From positions 99,944-163,943 of the forward strand of contig SVLQ01000003.1 of NCBI GenBank assembly GCA_015067825.1: a DNA stretch of 64,000 bases, written 5' to 3'. Shown piece after piece: positions 8,385-17,708 of this stretch. Each line of letters opens with the position of its first letter. The first letter of the stretch is position 1. The notes beneath the pieces are model-generated. The model ran no database searches and had not been told where the DNA came from. It saw only the letters and a list, made by a program, of their open reading frames with translations. Origin of the DNA: Oscillospiraceae bacterium (GTDB lineage Bacteria; Bacillota; Clostridia; Oscillospirales; QAMX01). A program made the translations under genes and the position numbers.

Positions 8385-8413
8385 ATTATAAAGCATCGAA
8401 AAAGAGAAGTCAA
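8385..8413 (-). promoter_or_regulatory. Sigma-A promoter for the ABC-2 transporter operon
   Basis: On the minus strand, TTGACT (8408-8413), a 17-base spacer, then TATAAT (8385-8390). The ATPase start lies 50 bases downstream. It is one half of a divergent regulatory region with the TSCPD gene promoter. Confidence 0.8.
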
Positions 8414-8658
8414 CAGCAAAAACGAAATTTCTTCCACCCTTTCCAAGCGTTTCGTCACCGAAACGGTTTTTCGGTTTATCCCGGCAAAGCGAACGCCGGG
8501 AAAAGATGGGCTTTTTTTCGCTTCTACCGTTTTTACCGATTTTTATTTGCGGTGAAGGCAAATATTTGTAATGTTGATACTTTACGAATCGGAGAAAATG
8601 TGGTATCATATATAGAATAGAACATCATGGATATTGAACCGAAAAAGGGGGATTAGAT
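8414..8658. other. Divergent intergenic region between ABC operon and TSCPD gene
   Basis: About 245 bases without a gene. It is AT-rich and contains a 6-bp GC hairpin (CCCGGC/GCCGGG, 8480-8500), a T7 stretch at 8512-8518, and the plus-strand promoter listed separately. I see no open frame with a ribosome site. Confidence 0.5.
8581..8609 (+). promoter_or_regulatory. Promoter for TSCPD gene and asnS
   Basis: TTTACG (8581-8586), 17-base spacer, TATCAT (8604-8609) preceded by TGG, an extended -10. The TSCPD start lies 49 bases downstream. Confidence 0.6.
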
Positions 8659-8916
8659 ATGCAGTACACGTATGTGCCGCAAGGCGTTTGCTCGCGCGAG
8701 ATGCGGGTCGAAGTGACGGACGGTGTCGTTACCACGGTCCAGATCGACGGCGGCTGCCATGGTAATATTCAGGCGCTCTGCCGTTTGGTGGAAGGTATGA
8801 ACGCGGAGACCGCGATCGAAAAGATCGAGGGCATCCGCTGCGGTTTTAAAAATACCAGCTGTCCCGATCAGCTTTCGAAAGCGCTTCGCAAAGCGATCGA
8901 AGCAGCCGAAAAATAA
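8659..8916 (+). CDS. TSCPD domain-containing protein (TIGR03905 family)
   Basis: A short 85-residue Firmicute protein named after its conserved Thr-Ser-Cys-Pro-Asp motif, seen here as NTSCPDQLS. Other conserved cysteines occur in GVCSREM, GGCHGNIQALC and IRCGF. The same domain occurs at the C-terminus of vitamin-B12-dependent ribonucleotide reductases, where it is thought to bind metal or act in redox. The stand-alone form has no settled function. AAGGGGG precedes the ATG. It is 20 bases before asnS and probably co-transcribed with it. Confidence 0.9.
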   Translation: MQYTYVPQGVCSREMRVEVTDGVVTTVQIDGGCHGNIQALCRLVEGMNAETAIEKIEGIRCGFKNTSCPDQLSKALRKAIEAAEK

Positions 8917-8936
8917 AAGAAAAGGCCTGATTTACA

Positions 8937-10331
<1,395 letters not shown>

Positions 10332-10374
10332 AGCAAATCGAAGCCCAATCGAAAAACAAGGAGATTCTTTACCT

Positions 10375-11640
10375 ATGTGCTGTTTGGAAACAACCAAGGC
10401 AAGGCTGGCCGCGGAAAAGGCGTCGCTGGAAGCACGCTATGCCGCGTTTCAAACCCGGGGCCTCTCGCTGAATATGGCGCGCGGCATCCCGGCAAAAGAA
10501 CAGTTGGACCTTTCGCTCGATATGCTGACCTGCCTGCAAACTGTGGAAGATTGCCAGATCGACGGTATCGATGCCCGTAACTACGGCGGTGTCGACGGTC
10601 TGCCCAGCGCGAAAAAACTGTTCGGCGAGCTGCTCGACGTCGATCCCGATTGCGTGATCGTCGGCGGCAACTCCAGTCTGAATATGATGTCCGATATGAT
10701 CATGCGCTCCAAACTGTTCGGTATCGGCGGCTGCAAGCCGTGGGTCGAACAGGGGACTGTCAAGTTCCTGTGCCCGGTTCCGGGATATGACCGCCACTTC
10801 CTCATTTGTGAGCAGTGCGGCATCGAAATGATTCCGCTGCCCGTCACATCGACCGGCCCCGATATGGATCTTGTCCGCGAACTGGTCACCGATCCGGCGG
10901 TCAAGGGGATGTGGTGCATCCCGAAGTATTCGAACCCCAGCGGCATCACTTATTCCGACGATACGGTTCGTGCGCTCGCTTCGCTCAAGCCGGCCGCGCC
11001 CGACTTCCGTATCTACTGGGACAACGCCTACTGCATCCACGATGTGTTCTGCGAGGATAAACTCCTGAACATCGTGACGGAAGCGAAAAAGGCCGGCAAT
11101 GAAAACCTTGTGTTCGAATTCGCCTCGACCTCCAAGCTCTGCTTCCCGGGTGCCGGTGTGGCCTGTATGGTCGCCGGTAAGGGCGATATCGACTACATCA
11201 AAAAACTGATTTCTGCCCAGACCATCGGTCCGGATAAGATGAATCAGCTGCGCCACATCCGCTACTTCAAGGATGTTGCCGGTCTGCGTGCCCGTGCGGC
11301 CGCCCACGGCAAACTGATTCGCCCGAAGTTCGAAGCGGTGCTCAAAACGCTGGATGCGGAACTTTCCGGACTCGATTTCGTGGACTGGAGCAAGCCCAAC
11401 GGCGGCTACTTCATCAGCCTCAACGTCATGGAGCAAACCGCCAAGCGCACGGTTGAACTTGCGAAAAACGCAGGTGTTACGTTGACGCCGGCCGGTGCGA
11501 CCTGGCCCTACCGCAAAGATCCTGCCGACAAAAACATCCGTATTGCTCCGTCGTACCCCTCGCTGGAGTCGATCACGCTGGCTGCCGAACTGCTTTGTGT
11601 CTGCGTGAAGCTGGCGGCAATCGAAAAACTCGGTCTGTAG
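10375..11640 (+). CDS. PLP-dependent aminotransferase, class I/II fold (PF12897-like)
   Basis: A 421-residue cytoplasmic aminotransferase. The Schiff-base lysine is Lys254 in the motif STSKLCFPGAG. Substrate and cofactor contacts include GGNSSL (phosphate-binding region), PKYSNPSG (the conserved NPsG), and YWDNAYCIHD. These features match the Asp_aminotransf family PF12897, which Firmicutes often annotate as aspartate aminotransferase or MocR-like without the HTH domain. GGAGATT precedes the start. It is 43 bases after asnS; a shared role around aspartate/asparagine is attractive but is only inferred. No terminator is visible in the 198 bases that follow. Confidence 0.88.
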   Translation: MCCLETTKARLAAEKASLEARYAAFQTRGLSLNMARGIPAKEQLDLSLDMLTCLQTVEDCQIDGIDARNYGGVDGLPSAKKLFGELLDVDPDCVIVGGNSSLNMMSDMIMRSKLFGIGGCKPWVEQGTVKFLCPVPGYDRHFLICEQCGIEMIPLPVTSTGPDMDLVRELVTDPAVKGMWCIPKYSNPSGITYSDDTVRALASLKPAAPDFRIYWDNAYCIHDVFCEDKLLNIVTEAKKAGNENLVFEFASTSKLCFPGAGVACMVAGKGDIDYIKKLISAQTIGPDKMNQLRHIRYFKDVAGLRARAAAHGKLIRPKFEAVLKTLDAELSGLDFVDWSKPNGGYFISLNVMEQTAKRTVELAKNAGVTLTPAGATWPYRKDPADKNIRIAPSYPSLESITLAAELLCVCVKLAAIEKLGL

Positions 11641-11759
11641 GATTTTGCAGGAATTTGTCTTTGCATCTGGCGGGACCATCTCAATTCTCGGTTTTTGCTC
11701 TGAAAAGAACAGATTTGTTTCGCACTGCAAGAAATTTTTAAAAAAATTCGCGGAACGTA

Positions 11760-11788
11760 TTGAATGAATCCCTAAAACATGGTATAAT
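11760..11788 (+). promoter_or_regulatory. Sigma-A promoter for the first zinc-ribbon membrane gene
   Basis: TTGAAT (11760-11765), 17-base spacer, TATAAT (11783-11788), with TGG directly before the -10. The start codon is 50 bases downstream with GGAGG in between. Confidence 0.85.
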
Positions 11789-11838
11789 ATGGATACTGCT
11801 CCGAACGGAGCGCAATAGAAATTCTGGAGGAAAAGATC

Positions 11839-12387
11839 ATGGAAAAAACCAACAAAGCCCTTGTCGTTGTCTCGCTTCTGCTCGTCATCATCGCTTCGCG
11901 TACCGCTTCGCTGACGCTTGTTCTGCCGCTGGTTGGCATCGCTCTTTGGCTGATTGCCACCAAGGCTGATAAAGTCCAGCAGCTCGGCGCTCTCGATGCT
12001 CTTTACCTGTTCCTTGCCAACGCTCTCATCCGCTGGGCCCTCGGTGCTCTGCAGGCCAGCCTGAACCAGATCTTCATTTGGGCCGATGCTTACGACACCA
12101 TGGATACCTTTGCTACCATCTTCAGCTGCATTGGCGCCGCCGTCACGATCCTCATCGTCATCGCCGCTGCCCTTGCTCTTATGAACGTCTCTGCCAACAA
12201 GCCGTCCAACACGCTGCTTGTCTCCGGCTACTCCAAGAAGACCCTTGGCCTCTTCGTTCCGAAGATGGCTCCGCAGGGCTACTACCAGCCGATGCAGCCG
12301 ATGCAGCAGGGCGGTACTTGGGTTTGCGAATGCGGCCGTCAGAACGATTCTCAGTTCTGCCAGGGTTGCGGCAAGCCGAAGAAATAA
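11839..12387 (+). CDS. Membrane protein with C-terminal zinc ribbon
   Basis: A 182-residue protein of no family I can name. Residues about 8-40 form one or two hydrophobic helices (VVVSLLLVIIASRTASLTLVL), followed by further helices at about 52-75 and 92-118. A methionine/proline/glutamine-rich linker (PQGYYQPMQPMQQGG) then leads to a C-terminal zinc ribbon with CECG and CQGCG cysteine pairs. The next gene carries a similar ribbon at its N-terminus. Codons are rich in T-ending GCT, CTT and GTT, unlike neighbouring genes. Own promoter upstream, hairpin downstream. Confidence 0.8.
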   Translation: MEKTNKALVVVSLLLVIIASRTASLTLVLPLVGIALWLIATKADKVQQLGALDALYLFLANALIRWALGALQASLNQIFIWADAYDTMDTFATIFSCIGAAVTILIVIAAALALMNVSANKPSNTLLVSGYSKKTLGLFVPKMAPQGYYQPMQPMQQGGTWVCECGRQNDSQFCQGCGKPKK

Positions 12388-12403
12388 GAATTCTGTAACT
12401 GAT

Positions 12404-12441
12404 TTTTCGCCGCACCGACGCTTTTGTCGGTGCGGCGAAAA
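12404..12441 (+). terminator. Hairpin between the two zinc-ribbon genes
   Basis: TTTTCGCCGCACCGAC and its complement enclose a short GCTTTT loop. The following sequence (GATATATTTTTG) is only partly T-rich, so read-through into the next gene, 26 bases on, is likely. Confidence 0.65.
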
Positions 12442-12467
12442 GATATATTTTTGTTTGAGGTGATTTG

Positions 12468-13163
12468 ATGTTCTGTATTAACTGCGGTGCAGTGATCGAT
12501 GATAACGCTCGTTTCTGCATGAACTGCGGCGCTCAGGTTCAGAATCAAGAATCTGCTCCTGTCGAAGAACCCGTCCAGGAAGTTGTGCCGGTTGTTGAGG
12601 CCGCTCCTGCTGTCGAAGAAATTCCGGTTGCCGAAGCTGCACCTGTCGTTGCTGCTGAACCTGCCGCTCCTTCGGAAGTCCTGTGGGAAGAACCTGTGAT
12701 CGCATCGACCGCGACTGCCGCCCAGCCTGTCGTCGAAGCCGCTCCGGCTGAAGTTCCGGCCGAACCCGTTGCTCCTGTTGCTCCGGTCGAACCGATGTAC
12801 GCGCCGAAGCCGGTCGTTCCGCGCCCGGTTCCTGCTGCCCCTGTCATGCCGGTTGTGCCGGTCGCTCCCGTTATGGAAGCACCTGTCGCGGTCGCTGTTC
12901 CGGCTGAGAAGCCGACTTCCGTTTGGATGTACTTGCTGATGATTTTGCTCAACGGTCTTCCGATTGTCGGTTTGATTGCCCACATCATTGCACTTGCCGC
13001 CTCCAAGAAGAAGAGCTTCAAGAACTACTGCTGCGCGATGGTCATTCTCGGCATCATTGGCCTGCTTCTGTTAATCGCCGGTGTGGTCGTTGGCTACGTG
13101 TTCCTCGATGAACTGAACGAAATCCTTGCTGAATTCAATATCATGATCGAACCGCTTTTCTAA
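12468..13163 (+). CDS. Zinc-ribbon membrane protein with Ala/Pro/Val/Glu-rich linker
   Basis: A 231-residue protein. Residues 1-25 are a zinc ribbon with CINCG and CMNCG pairs. Residues about 28-145 are a low-complexity stretch dominated by A, P, V and E, predicted to be extended and disordered. The C-terminus has two membrane helices (about residues 150-178 and 187-212) separated by the basic loop KKKSFKN. A TTG codon lies directly before the ATG; the ATG at 12468 is chosen because GAGGTG sits six bases upstream. I know of no function; zinc-ribbon plus helices is a common Firmicute architecture. Codon use matches the preceding gene. Confidence 0.8.
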   Translation: MFCINCGAVIDDNARFCMNCGAQVQNQESAPVEEPVQEVVPVVEAAPAVEEIPVAEAAPVVAAEPAAPSEVLWEEPVIASTATAAQPVVEAAPAEVPAEPVAPVAPVEPMYAPKPVVPRPVPAAPVMPVVPVAPVMEAPVAVAVPAEKPTSVWMYLLMILLNGLPIVGLIAHIIALAASKKKSFKNYCCAMVILGIIGLLLLIAGVVVGYVFLDELNEILAEFNIMIEPLF

Positions 13164-13180
13164 TGAAATTTGTCGAGAAA

Positions 13181-13212
13181 TGCCGCAAACAAATTGTTTG
13201 CGGCATTTTTTG
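13181..13212 (+). terminator. Rho-independent terminator
   Basis: TGCCGCAAAC / AAATT / GTTTGCGGCA stem followed by TTTTTT, 17 bases after the stop at 13163. Confidence 0.9.
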
Positions 13213-13249
13213 TGCCAAAAATTCGACAGAATATGACGGCGTCCGTTGA

Positions 13250-13255
13250 TATAAT
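13250..13255 (+). promoter_or_regulatory. Possible -10 for small gene at 13325
   Basis: TATAAT at 13250-13255. No convincing -35 lies at the right spacing, so this is tentative. Confidence 0.4.
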
Positions 13256-13324
13256 AGGAATGCAGCGAAGATCCGATCGAATTCGGGAAGAAATCAGCGA
13301 AGATGCGCGAAAGGAGGGAGAATC

Positions 13325-13504
13325 ATGCGCCAACTGTCGAAGGAAACGATGCGGCCGGAGGATCAGTACCTTGAGATCCTCAGAACGCGGGACGAACTGA
13401 AAAAGGCGGTCGCGCGCGGGGATTTTGATCTAAGCTCGGCCGAACTTGCAACCATCGTCCATCAGATCAATCAGTGTGCGGCACAACTGTTACAGTCTGC
13501 CTGA
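13325..13504 (+). CDS. Small hypothetical protein, 59 residues
   Basis: A short gene supported by an excellent AAAGGAGGG ribosome site seven bases before the ATG, a TATAAT about 70 bases upstream and a GC hairpin shortly after the stop. It begins MRQLSKETMRPEDQ and is helical and charged (LRTRDELKKAVARG), followed by DFDLSSAELATIVHQINQC. The helix-loop-helix pattern faintly recalls Spo0E-like small phosphatases, but the family's SQELD signature is absent, so I do not assign it. It is free-standing between two hairpins. Confidence 0.65.
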   Translation: MRQLSKETMRPEDQYLEILRTRDELKKAVARGDFDLSSAELATIVHQINQCAAQLLQSA

Positions 13505-13527
13505 TAGATGTGCCTCAGGGCATAAAA

Positions 13528-13560
13528 ATATGCGGCCCGCCGATCCGGCGGGCCGCATAT
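13528..13560. terminator. GC-rich hairpin between convergent genes
   Basis: A 15-bp perfect stem, ATATGCGGCCCGCCG with its complement, around a three-base loop (ATC). It lies between the small gene (plus) and the oxidoreductase stop at 13570 (minus). T-runs are poor, so termination strength is uncertain. Confidence 0.65.
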
Positions 13561-13569
13561 ATGTTCCAC

Positions 13570-14721
13570 TTAGATTTCGGGGATGTCGATTTCGATTTCG
13601 TGACCGACAGCGGCGGATTTGCAGATACCGTCGATGATGGCCTGGTTGTAGAGGATCTGGCTCGACGGAACCGGCGACGGCGTACCGTAGAGGACGGAGT
13701 CGAGGAACGAGCGGATCTTCTTGTCGAAGAGGCCCGGGCCGCGGTTTTCGAGGATCGGGATCTTCGTTTCGCACTGGCTGCCCGCGACGTCGTGGTACAG
13801 CGTCATCGCGCCGCCGACAGAGCCGTTCCAGCAGTCGGTCGACGGAATGCGGAGAGCAGCCTTCTTACCGAGGATGATGGTGTCACCCGGCGAGTCGATG
13901 TGCATCGCCCAAGCGATACGGAAGTCGAGGATGATGCCGCCTTCGAGACGGACAAACGCGGCCGCGAAGTCGTCGACGTTGAAGCGGCAGGCGTTTTCGG
14001 GGGCAGAGTATTCGAGGCTGGTGCCGAAGAAGTCAGAGGTGTAGCCGCTGACGGTCAGGGGCTTCGGATAGCCGATCGCGTTGAGGACCATATCGAGCGA
14101 GTAGCAGCCGATATCACCCAGCGCGCCGATACCGGCGGTGCGTTTTTCGATGAACGTGGAGTTCGGGATACCGCGACGACGGCCGCCGCCGGTCTGGATG
14201 TAGTAAACTTCGCCCAGAGCGCCGGATTCGACAATCTTCTTGATCATCTGCATGTTCGCGTCAAAACGCGGCTGGAAGCCGATCGAGAGGACCTTGCCGC
14301 TTTCTTTTTCGGCGCGGCAGATTTCAACGGCTTCTTCCGTGGTCACGCACATCGGCTTCTCGAGGAGGACGTTGACGCCCGCCTTCAGAGCAGCGATCGT
14401 ACATTCGGCGTGGGTGGCGTTGTAGGTACAAACGCTGACCGCGTCGAGATCTTTTTCGTTTTCCAGCATTTCTTTGTGGCTGGGGTAGAAACGAACGCCT
14501 TCAACGCCGTAGCGCTGCATAAAGGCTTCCGCTTTGCCATCGATCAGATCGGCAGCCGCGACGATGTCGACGTCGGGCATACGCAGATAGCTTTCGATGT
14601 GGGATTCCGCGATCCAACCGGTACCAATGATACCGACCTTCAGACGGCGGTCGCTCTTGGGAGCAGTGTCTTCAACCGTATCCTGCGTGAACTTGTTCAG
14701 GACTTCATCACCGATTGCCAT
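13570..14721 (-). CDS. Gfo/Idh/MocA family oxidoreductase
   Basis: A 383-residue NAD(P)-dependent sugar or cyclitol dehydrogenase of the Gfo/Idh/MocA family. The Rossmann motif VGIIGTGWIA starts near residue 29, and the catalytic EKP motif is LLEKPM. The C-terminal half is the usual alpha/beta substrate domain (GDIGCYSLDMVLNAIG). The start at 14721 is used because AAGGAGTG precedes it; the frame is open further upstream but without another start and ribosome site. It stands alone with its own promoter. Substrate not identifiable; the family acts on myo-inositol, glucose-fructose and many pyranosides. Confidence 0.9.
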   Translation of the reverse strand: MAIGDEVLNKFTQDTVEDTAPKSDRRLKVGIIGTGWIAESHIESYLRMPDVDIVAAADLIDGKAEAFMQRYGVEGVRFYPSHKEMLENEKDLDAVSVCTYNATHAECTIAALKAGVNVLLEKPMCVTTEEAVEICRAEKESGKVLSIGFQPRFDANMQMIKKIVESGALGEVYYIQTGGGRRRGIPNSTFIEKRTAGIGALGDIGCYSLDMVLNAIGYPKPLTVSGYTSDFFGTSLEYSAPENACRFNVDDFAAAFVRLEGGIILDFRIAWAMHIDSPGDTIILGKKAALRIPSTDCWNGSVGGAMTLYHDVAGSQCETKIPILENRGPGLFDKKIRSFLDSVLYGTPSPVPSSQILYNQAIIDGICKSAAVGHEIEIDIPEI

Positions 14722-14813
14722 GATGTAAACACTCCTTAATTCGTAAGATTGGCAGCGGCAGAACAAAACGGCCGCCTCCGGAAAAATCCGGGTCAACAAT
14801 TGATACCATCAAT

Positions 14814-14842
14814 ATTATACCATAACTTGTGCGATAATACAA
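14814..14842 (-). promoter_or_regulatory. Sigma-A promoter for the Gfo/Idh oxidoreductase
   Basis: Minus strand: TTGTAT (14837-14842), 17-base spacer, TATAAT (14814-14819) preceded by TGG. The start codon is 92 bases downstream, leaving a leader of roughly 85 bases. Confidence 0.8.
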
Positions 14843-14876
14843 GAATAATTTAGGGATTTATCCTAAAAAAGCGGGG

Positions 14877-16586
14877 TCACGAGTCAACGACAGCCGTACT
14901 GTAACGGTCGTAGGTCACCATACCGGGCATAGCGTGCGGCAGTTTTTTGACGTAGCGGACCGGGCAGTAGTCGACCTCGACCTTGCCCGTTCCCTTCAAA
15001 GAGGAATGCTTGGCCGCAAGCTCTGCCGCCTGCGTGTAGGCGAGAGCGGATGGTTCTTCGCCTCCGGAGAAGAGGATGACGTGGCTGCCGGGCGACCCCT
15101 TCACGTGGAACCAAAGATCGGATTTTCCGGCGGTGTGGAAGGTCAGCTCGTCGTTTTGCTTGCCCGTACGCCCGACCCAAACGGTGTATCCGCCGTCAAC
15201 GGTGAATTCGAGTGGCGGCAGCGCGGGGAGGGCCTTGGGCTTGTTCTTGCGCCCCTTCTGGCTGGCCGCTTTCAAATATCCGAGCTCAACGAGCTCAGCT
15301 TCGATCCGCGGCAGCGCGGTCTTGTCGGCCGCAGAGATATCGTAAAGCACGTTTTCCAAGAAGGCCAGTTCTTTTTCGCCCTCGGCGATCAGCCCTTCCA
15401 GGTGTTTACGGGCGGATTTCAGCTTGGCGTATTCGGCGTAGTATTTCTGCGCGTTTTGCTGCGGCGAGAGGCGCACGTCGAGTGCGATCTCGATCTCTGC
15501 CAGATTCTCGTCATAGTAGTCCGGCAGACGTACGGAGGCAACGCCTCGCGGGATCTGGTAGAGATTGGCGTTCAGGATGTCGCCTTTCTTGCGGTATTCG
15601 TCACGGGTAAACGTGCGGCGAAGCTCCTCGCGCTGTAAATTCAGCTTTTTGGAGAGGCGCTGGTGCGCAGTCTTGATCGGCTTATACAGGCGCGCGGCGC
15701 GGGCCGCCTGCTTCTCATCTTCCTCGCGTCCGGCGAAAACCGAATCGAGCATTTCCGAGGGCGAGGTGAATTCTTGAACGACCGGCAGGGCCTTAGCGTT
15801 GATGACAACATAGTCGCGGCTCCGGCGCAGCGGATCCTCGACAATCGCCGGACGGAAACGGCGATCGGTATACTGTCGCACGGTTTCCATCAGCGAAGCC
15901 GCAAGCGCTTCGGGTGAATCGTCCGAGGCGTTGGTCACGACTGTCCGCGCGACGAGCGGACAAAATCCGAAATAACCGTTGAGCAGGCGGTCGAACGGTT
16001 CCGGACCGCTGCCGTGGGCAAAGAGCTCGATCGCGGCAGCTTCATCGAGCTCGGCGGGATTTTTCTTTCCCTCCTGTGCCGGCGGAAGCTGGTAAAAAAG
16101 GCCGGGGAGCAGCGGGCGCACAGCGTTTGCCTCGAGGTTTGCGCGCTTCATGCAGTCGAGAATATGGTTTTCGCCGTCGGTAAGGATCACGTTCGGTACT
16201 CTGCCGGCGGCCTCGAAGATCAGGCGTACCGTGCGCTCGTATCCGAGCTCGTCGGAGGCGATGAATTCCAGAATCAAAACGCGCTCAAAATCCGGCTGCG
16301 TGACCGCAACCAACCGCGCTCCGCTCAAATATTTGCGCAGCAGCATGCAAAACATCGGCGGTTCCGGCGGATTATCAAAGCTTTGGGTCGTGTAGTGGAT
16401 GCGTGCCGCACCCGACCGCGCACAAATCAAAAGCCGCAGCGTGCGGTTGCGCTGCGTCTCACCGCCTCGCAGCGCAAGCACGAGGCGGTCTTTTTCCGGT
16501 TGGTTGATTTTATCGACCTTTGCCCCGAGCGATTCGCGGCGAAGCTCGTCGGCGATCGAAGCAAAGACAAAAGGACAAAATGGCAT
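14877..16586 (-). CDS. rqcH: Rqc2/NEMF homolog RqcH (NFACT family)
   Basis: Ribosome quality control factor that binds stalled 50S subunits with peptidyl-tRNA and, in bacteria, recruits tRNA-Ala to add alanine tails. At 569 residues it has the family length. The N-terminal NFACT domain (about 1-260) is followed by a coiled-coil region (about 285-440) and the C-terminal NFACT-R domain with WVGRTGKQNDELTF and DLWFHVKGSPGSHVIL. Older annotations call it fibronectin-binding protein FbpA. It lies 23 bases after trmK in one operon. AAAGGAGAT precedes the ATG. Confidence 0.95.
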   Translation of the reverse strand: MPFCPFVFASIADELRRESLGAKVDKINQPEKDRLVLALRGGETQRNRTLRLLICARSGAARIHYTTQSFDNPPEPPMFCMLLRKYLSGARLVAVTQPDFERVLILEFIASDELGYERTVRLIFEAAGRVPNVILTDGENHILDCMKRANLEANAVRPLLPGLFYQLPPAQEGKKNPAELDEAAAIELFAHGSGPEPFDRLLNGYFGFCPLVARTVVTNASDDSPEALAASLMETVRQYTDRRFRPAIVEDPLRRSRDYVVINAKALPVVQEFTSPSEMLDSVFAGREEDEKQAARAARLYKPIKTAHQRLSKKLNLQREELRRTFTRDEYRKKGDILNANLYQIPRGVASVRLPDYYDENLAEIEIALDVRLSPQQNAQKYYAEYAKLKSARKHLEGLIAEGEKELAFLENVLYDISAADKTALPRIEAELVELGYLKAASQKGRKNKPKALPALPPLEFTVDGGYTVWVGRTGKQNDELTFHTAGKSDLWFHVKGSPGSHVILFSGGEEPSALAYTQAAELAAKHSSLKGTGKVEVDYCPVRYVKKLPHAMPGMVTYDRYSTAVVDS

Positions 16587-16609
16587 AGGGGATCTCCTTT
16601 CGGGAGCGA

Positions 16610-17293
16610 TCAGCGCAAAAGCTGATCGAGTGCGGCGGCGAGTGCGCGCTGCTTGGCAGTTTCTTCTGTTTCGACCGCGCCGGATGCCGCGTGGCCGGCG
16701 AGTATCGTCAAAAGCCGCCGGCGGTATTCTGTGAGATGTTCTTTGTACAGCGCGTCATCTGCATGATGCTGCCGGCCGACGTAGCGGTAGAGCGGATCAG
16801 TCTCCACGTTTTTGCCCTTGCGGACGGAGAAACACTCGTAGAGATGCCCGCCATCTTTGCAAAGGACGAAATCCAAGACCTCAAACTCGTTTTCTGCGAG
16901 GTATTCCCGCAGCAGATTGGCGCGGCTCATCGGCTGCAACACGAAAAGGCGCGGATCGTCATCGGCGATTTCGTCGTCACCGAGGATCTGCGCGATCGTC
17001 TCACCGCCCATGCCGGCAATCACGGCCACTTCGTGCGGTCTGTTTTGCACAGGAAAAAGACCGCTCCCTAAGAGAGGCGTTGCGACGTCGGCAAGGCCGT
17101 AGAGGACGATGTTTTTTTCGGCGGCTTTGAGCGGACCGGGGCGGATATCACAGCAGTAAGCCTTTTTGATCCGCTGTTTCTGAAGCAGATAAAGCGGCAA
17201 AAGACCGTGGTCGGAGCCAATGTCCGCAAGCGTATCGCAGCTTGGGACAAGCGCCGCCACGGTCAGCAGCCGTTTGGAAAGTTTCAGTTCCAT
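16610..17293 (-). CDS. trmK: tRNA (adenine(22)-N1)-methyltransferase
   Basis: Methylates N1 of A22 in tRNAs using S-adenosylmethionine. Motif I of the Rossmann methyltransferase is LADIGSDHGLLPLYLL (about residues 22-37), followed by the acidic CDIRPGPLKAAEKN and the motif IV region VAVIAGMGGETIA. The length of 227 residues and the C-terminal helical tail match TrmK (COG2384). It sits between the DUF1858 gene (9 bases upstream) and rqcH (23 bases downstream). The trmK-next-to-DUF1858 arrangement is known in Firmicutes. Confidence 0.93.
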   Translation of the reverse strand: MELKLSKRLLTVAALVPSCDTLADIGSDHGLLPLYLLQKQRIKKAYCCDIRPGPLKAAEKNIVLYGLADVATPLLGSGLFPVQNRPHEVAVIAGMGGETIAQILGDDEIADDDPRLFVLQPMSRANLLREYLAENEFEVLDFVLCKDGGHLYECFSVRKGKNVETDPLYRYVGRQHHADDALYKEHLTEYRRRLLTILAGHAASGAVETEETAKQRALAAALDQLLR

Positions 17294-17302
17294 TCGGAAG
17301 GC

Positions 17303-17518
17303 TTATTCGGCCTTCGCAGCTTTTTCTTCCAGGAAGCCGTTGAGCTTCGCGAGAAGCGCGTCGCAGTCAGCGTTGTGAACGGCGCAAGCCTGTTCGATCG
17401 TTTCGCTGCGCGAAGCGGGGCAGCCGAGGCAGTGCATACCGATTTCGAAGAAGAACGGAGCGAGCTCGACGTCGATCAGCAGAACGTCACCGATGATGGT
17501 GTCTTTCGTGATTTTCAT
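17303..17518 (-). CDS. DUF1858 domain-containing protein
   Basis: A 71-residue single-domain protein beginning MKITKDTIIGDVL. The conserved GMHCLGCPAS motif carries a CxxC redox or metal-binding pair; family members have been called hybrid-cluster-associated disulfide proteins. A methionine further upstream gives a longer frame, but the ATG at 17518 has GGAGG at proper spacing. First gene of the DUF1858-trmK-rqcH operon, with a promoter about 85 bases upstream. Its leader carries a small hairpin, GGCGAAAC/TGT/GTTTCGCC, at 17539-17557. Confidence 0.9.
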   Translation of the reverse strand: MKITKDTIIGDVLLIDVELAPFFFEIGMHCLGCPASRSETIEQACAVHNADCDALLAKLNGFLEEKAAKAE

Positions 17519-17603
17519 AAGGCATTTCCTCCAGATCAGGCGAAACTGTGTTTCGCCGGAATTGATAGTTTCGGGCGATCCAAACGGATCGATCTCCTGC
17601 AAT

Positions 17604-17632
17604 AGTATACCACTATTCGCGCAAAAAAGCAA
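17604..17632 (-). promoter_or_regulatory. Promoter for DUF1858-trmK-rqcH operon
   Basis: Minus strand: TTGCTT (17627-17632), 17-base spacer, TATACT (17604-17609) with TGG before it. Confidence 0.75.
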
Positions 17633-17655
17633 TAGAAACTGCGGGAAAACTTGCC

Positions 17656-17692
17656 GAAAAAGAAACTGTGGAGACCGTTACGGTCTCCACAG
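17656..17692 (-). terminator. Terminator of the pheST operon
   Basis: Stem ACTGTGGAGACCGT with its complement at 17665-17692, followed on the minus strand by TTCTTTTT. It lies 17 bases after the pheT stop. Confidence 0.9.
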
Positions 17693-17708
17693 TGTTAGGA
17701 AATCCAAA

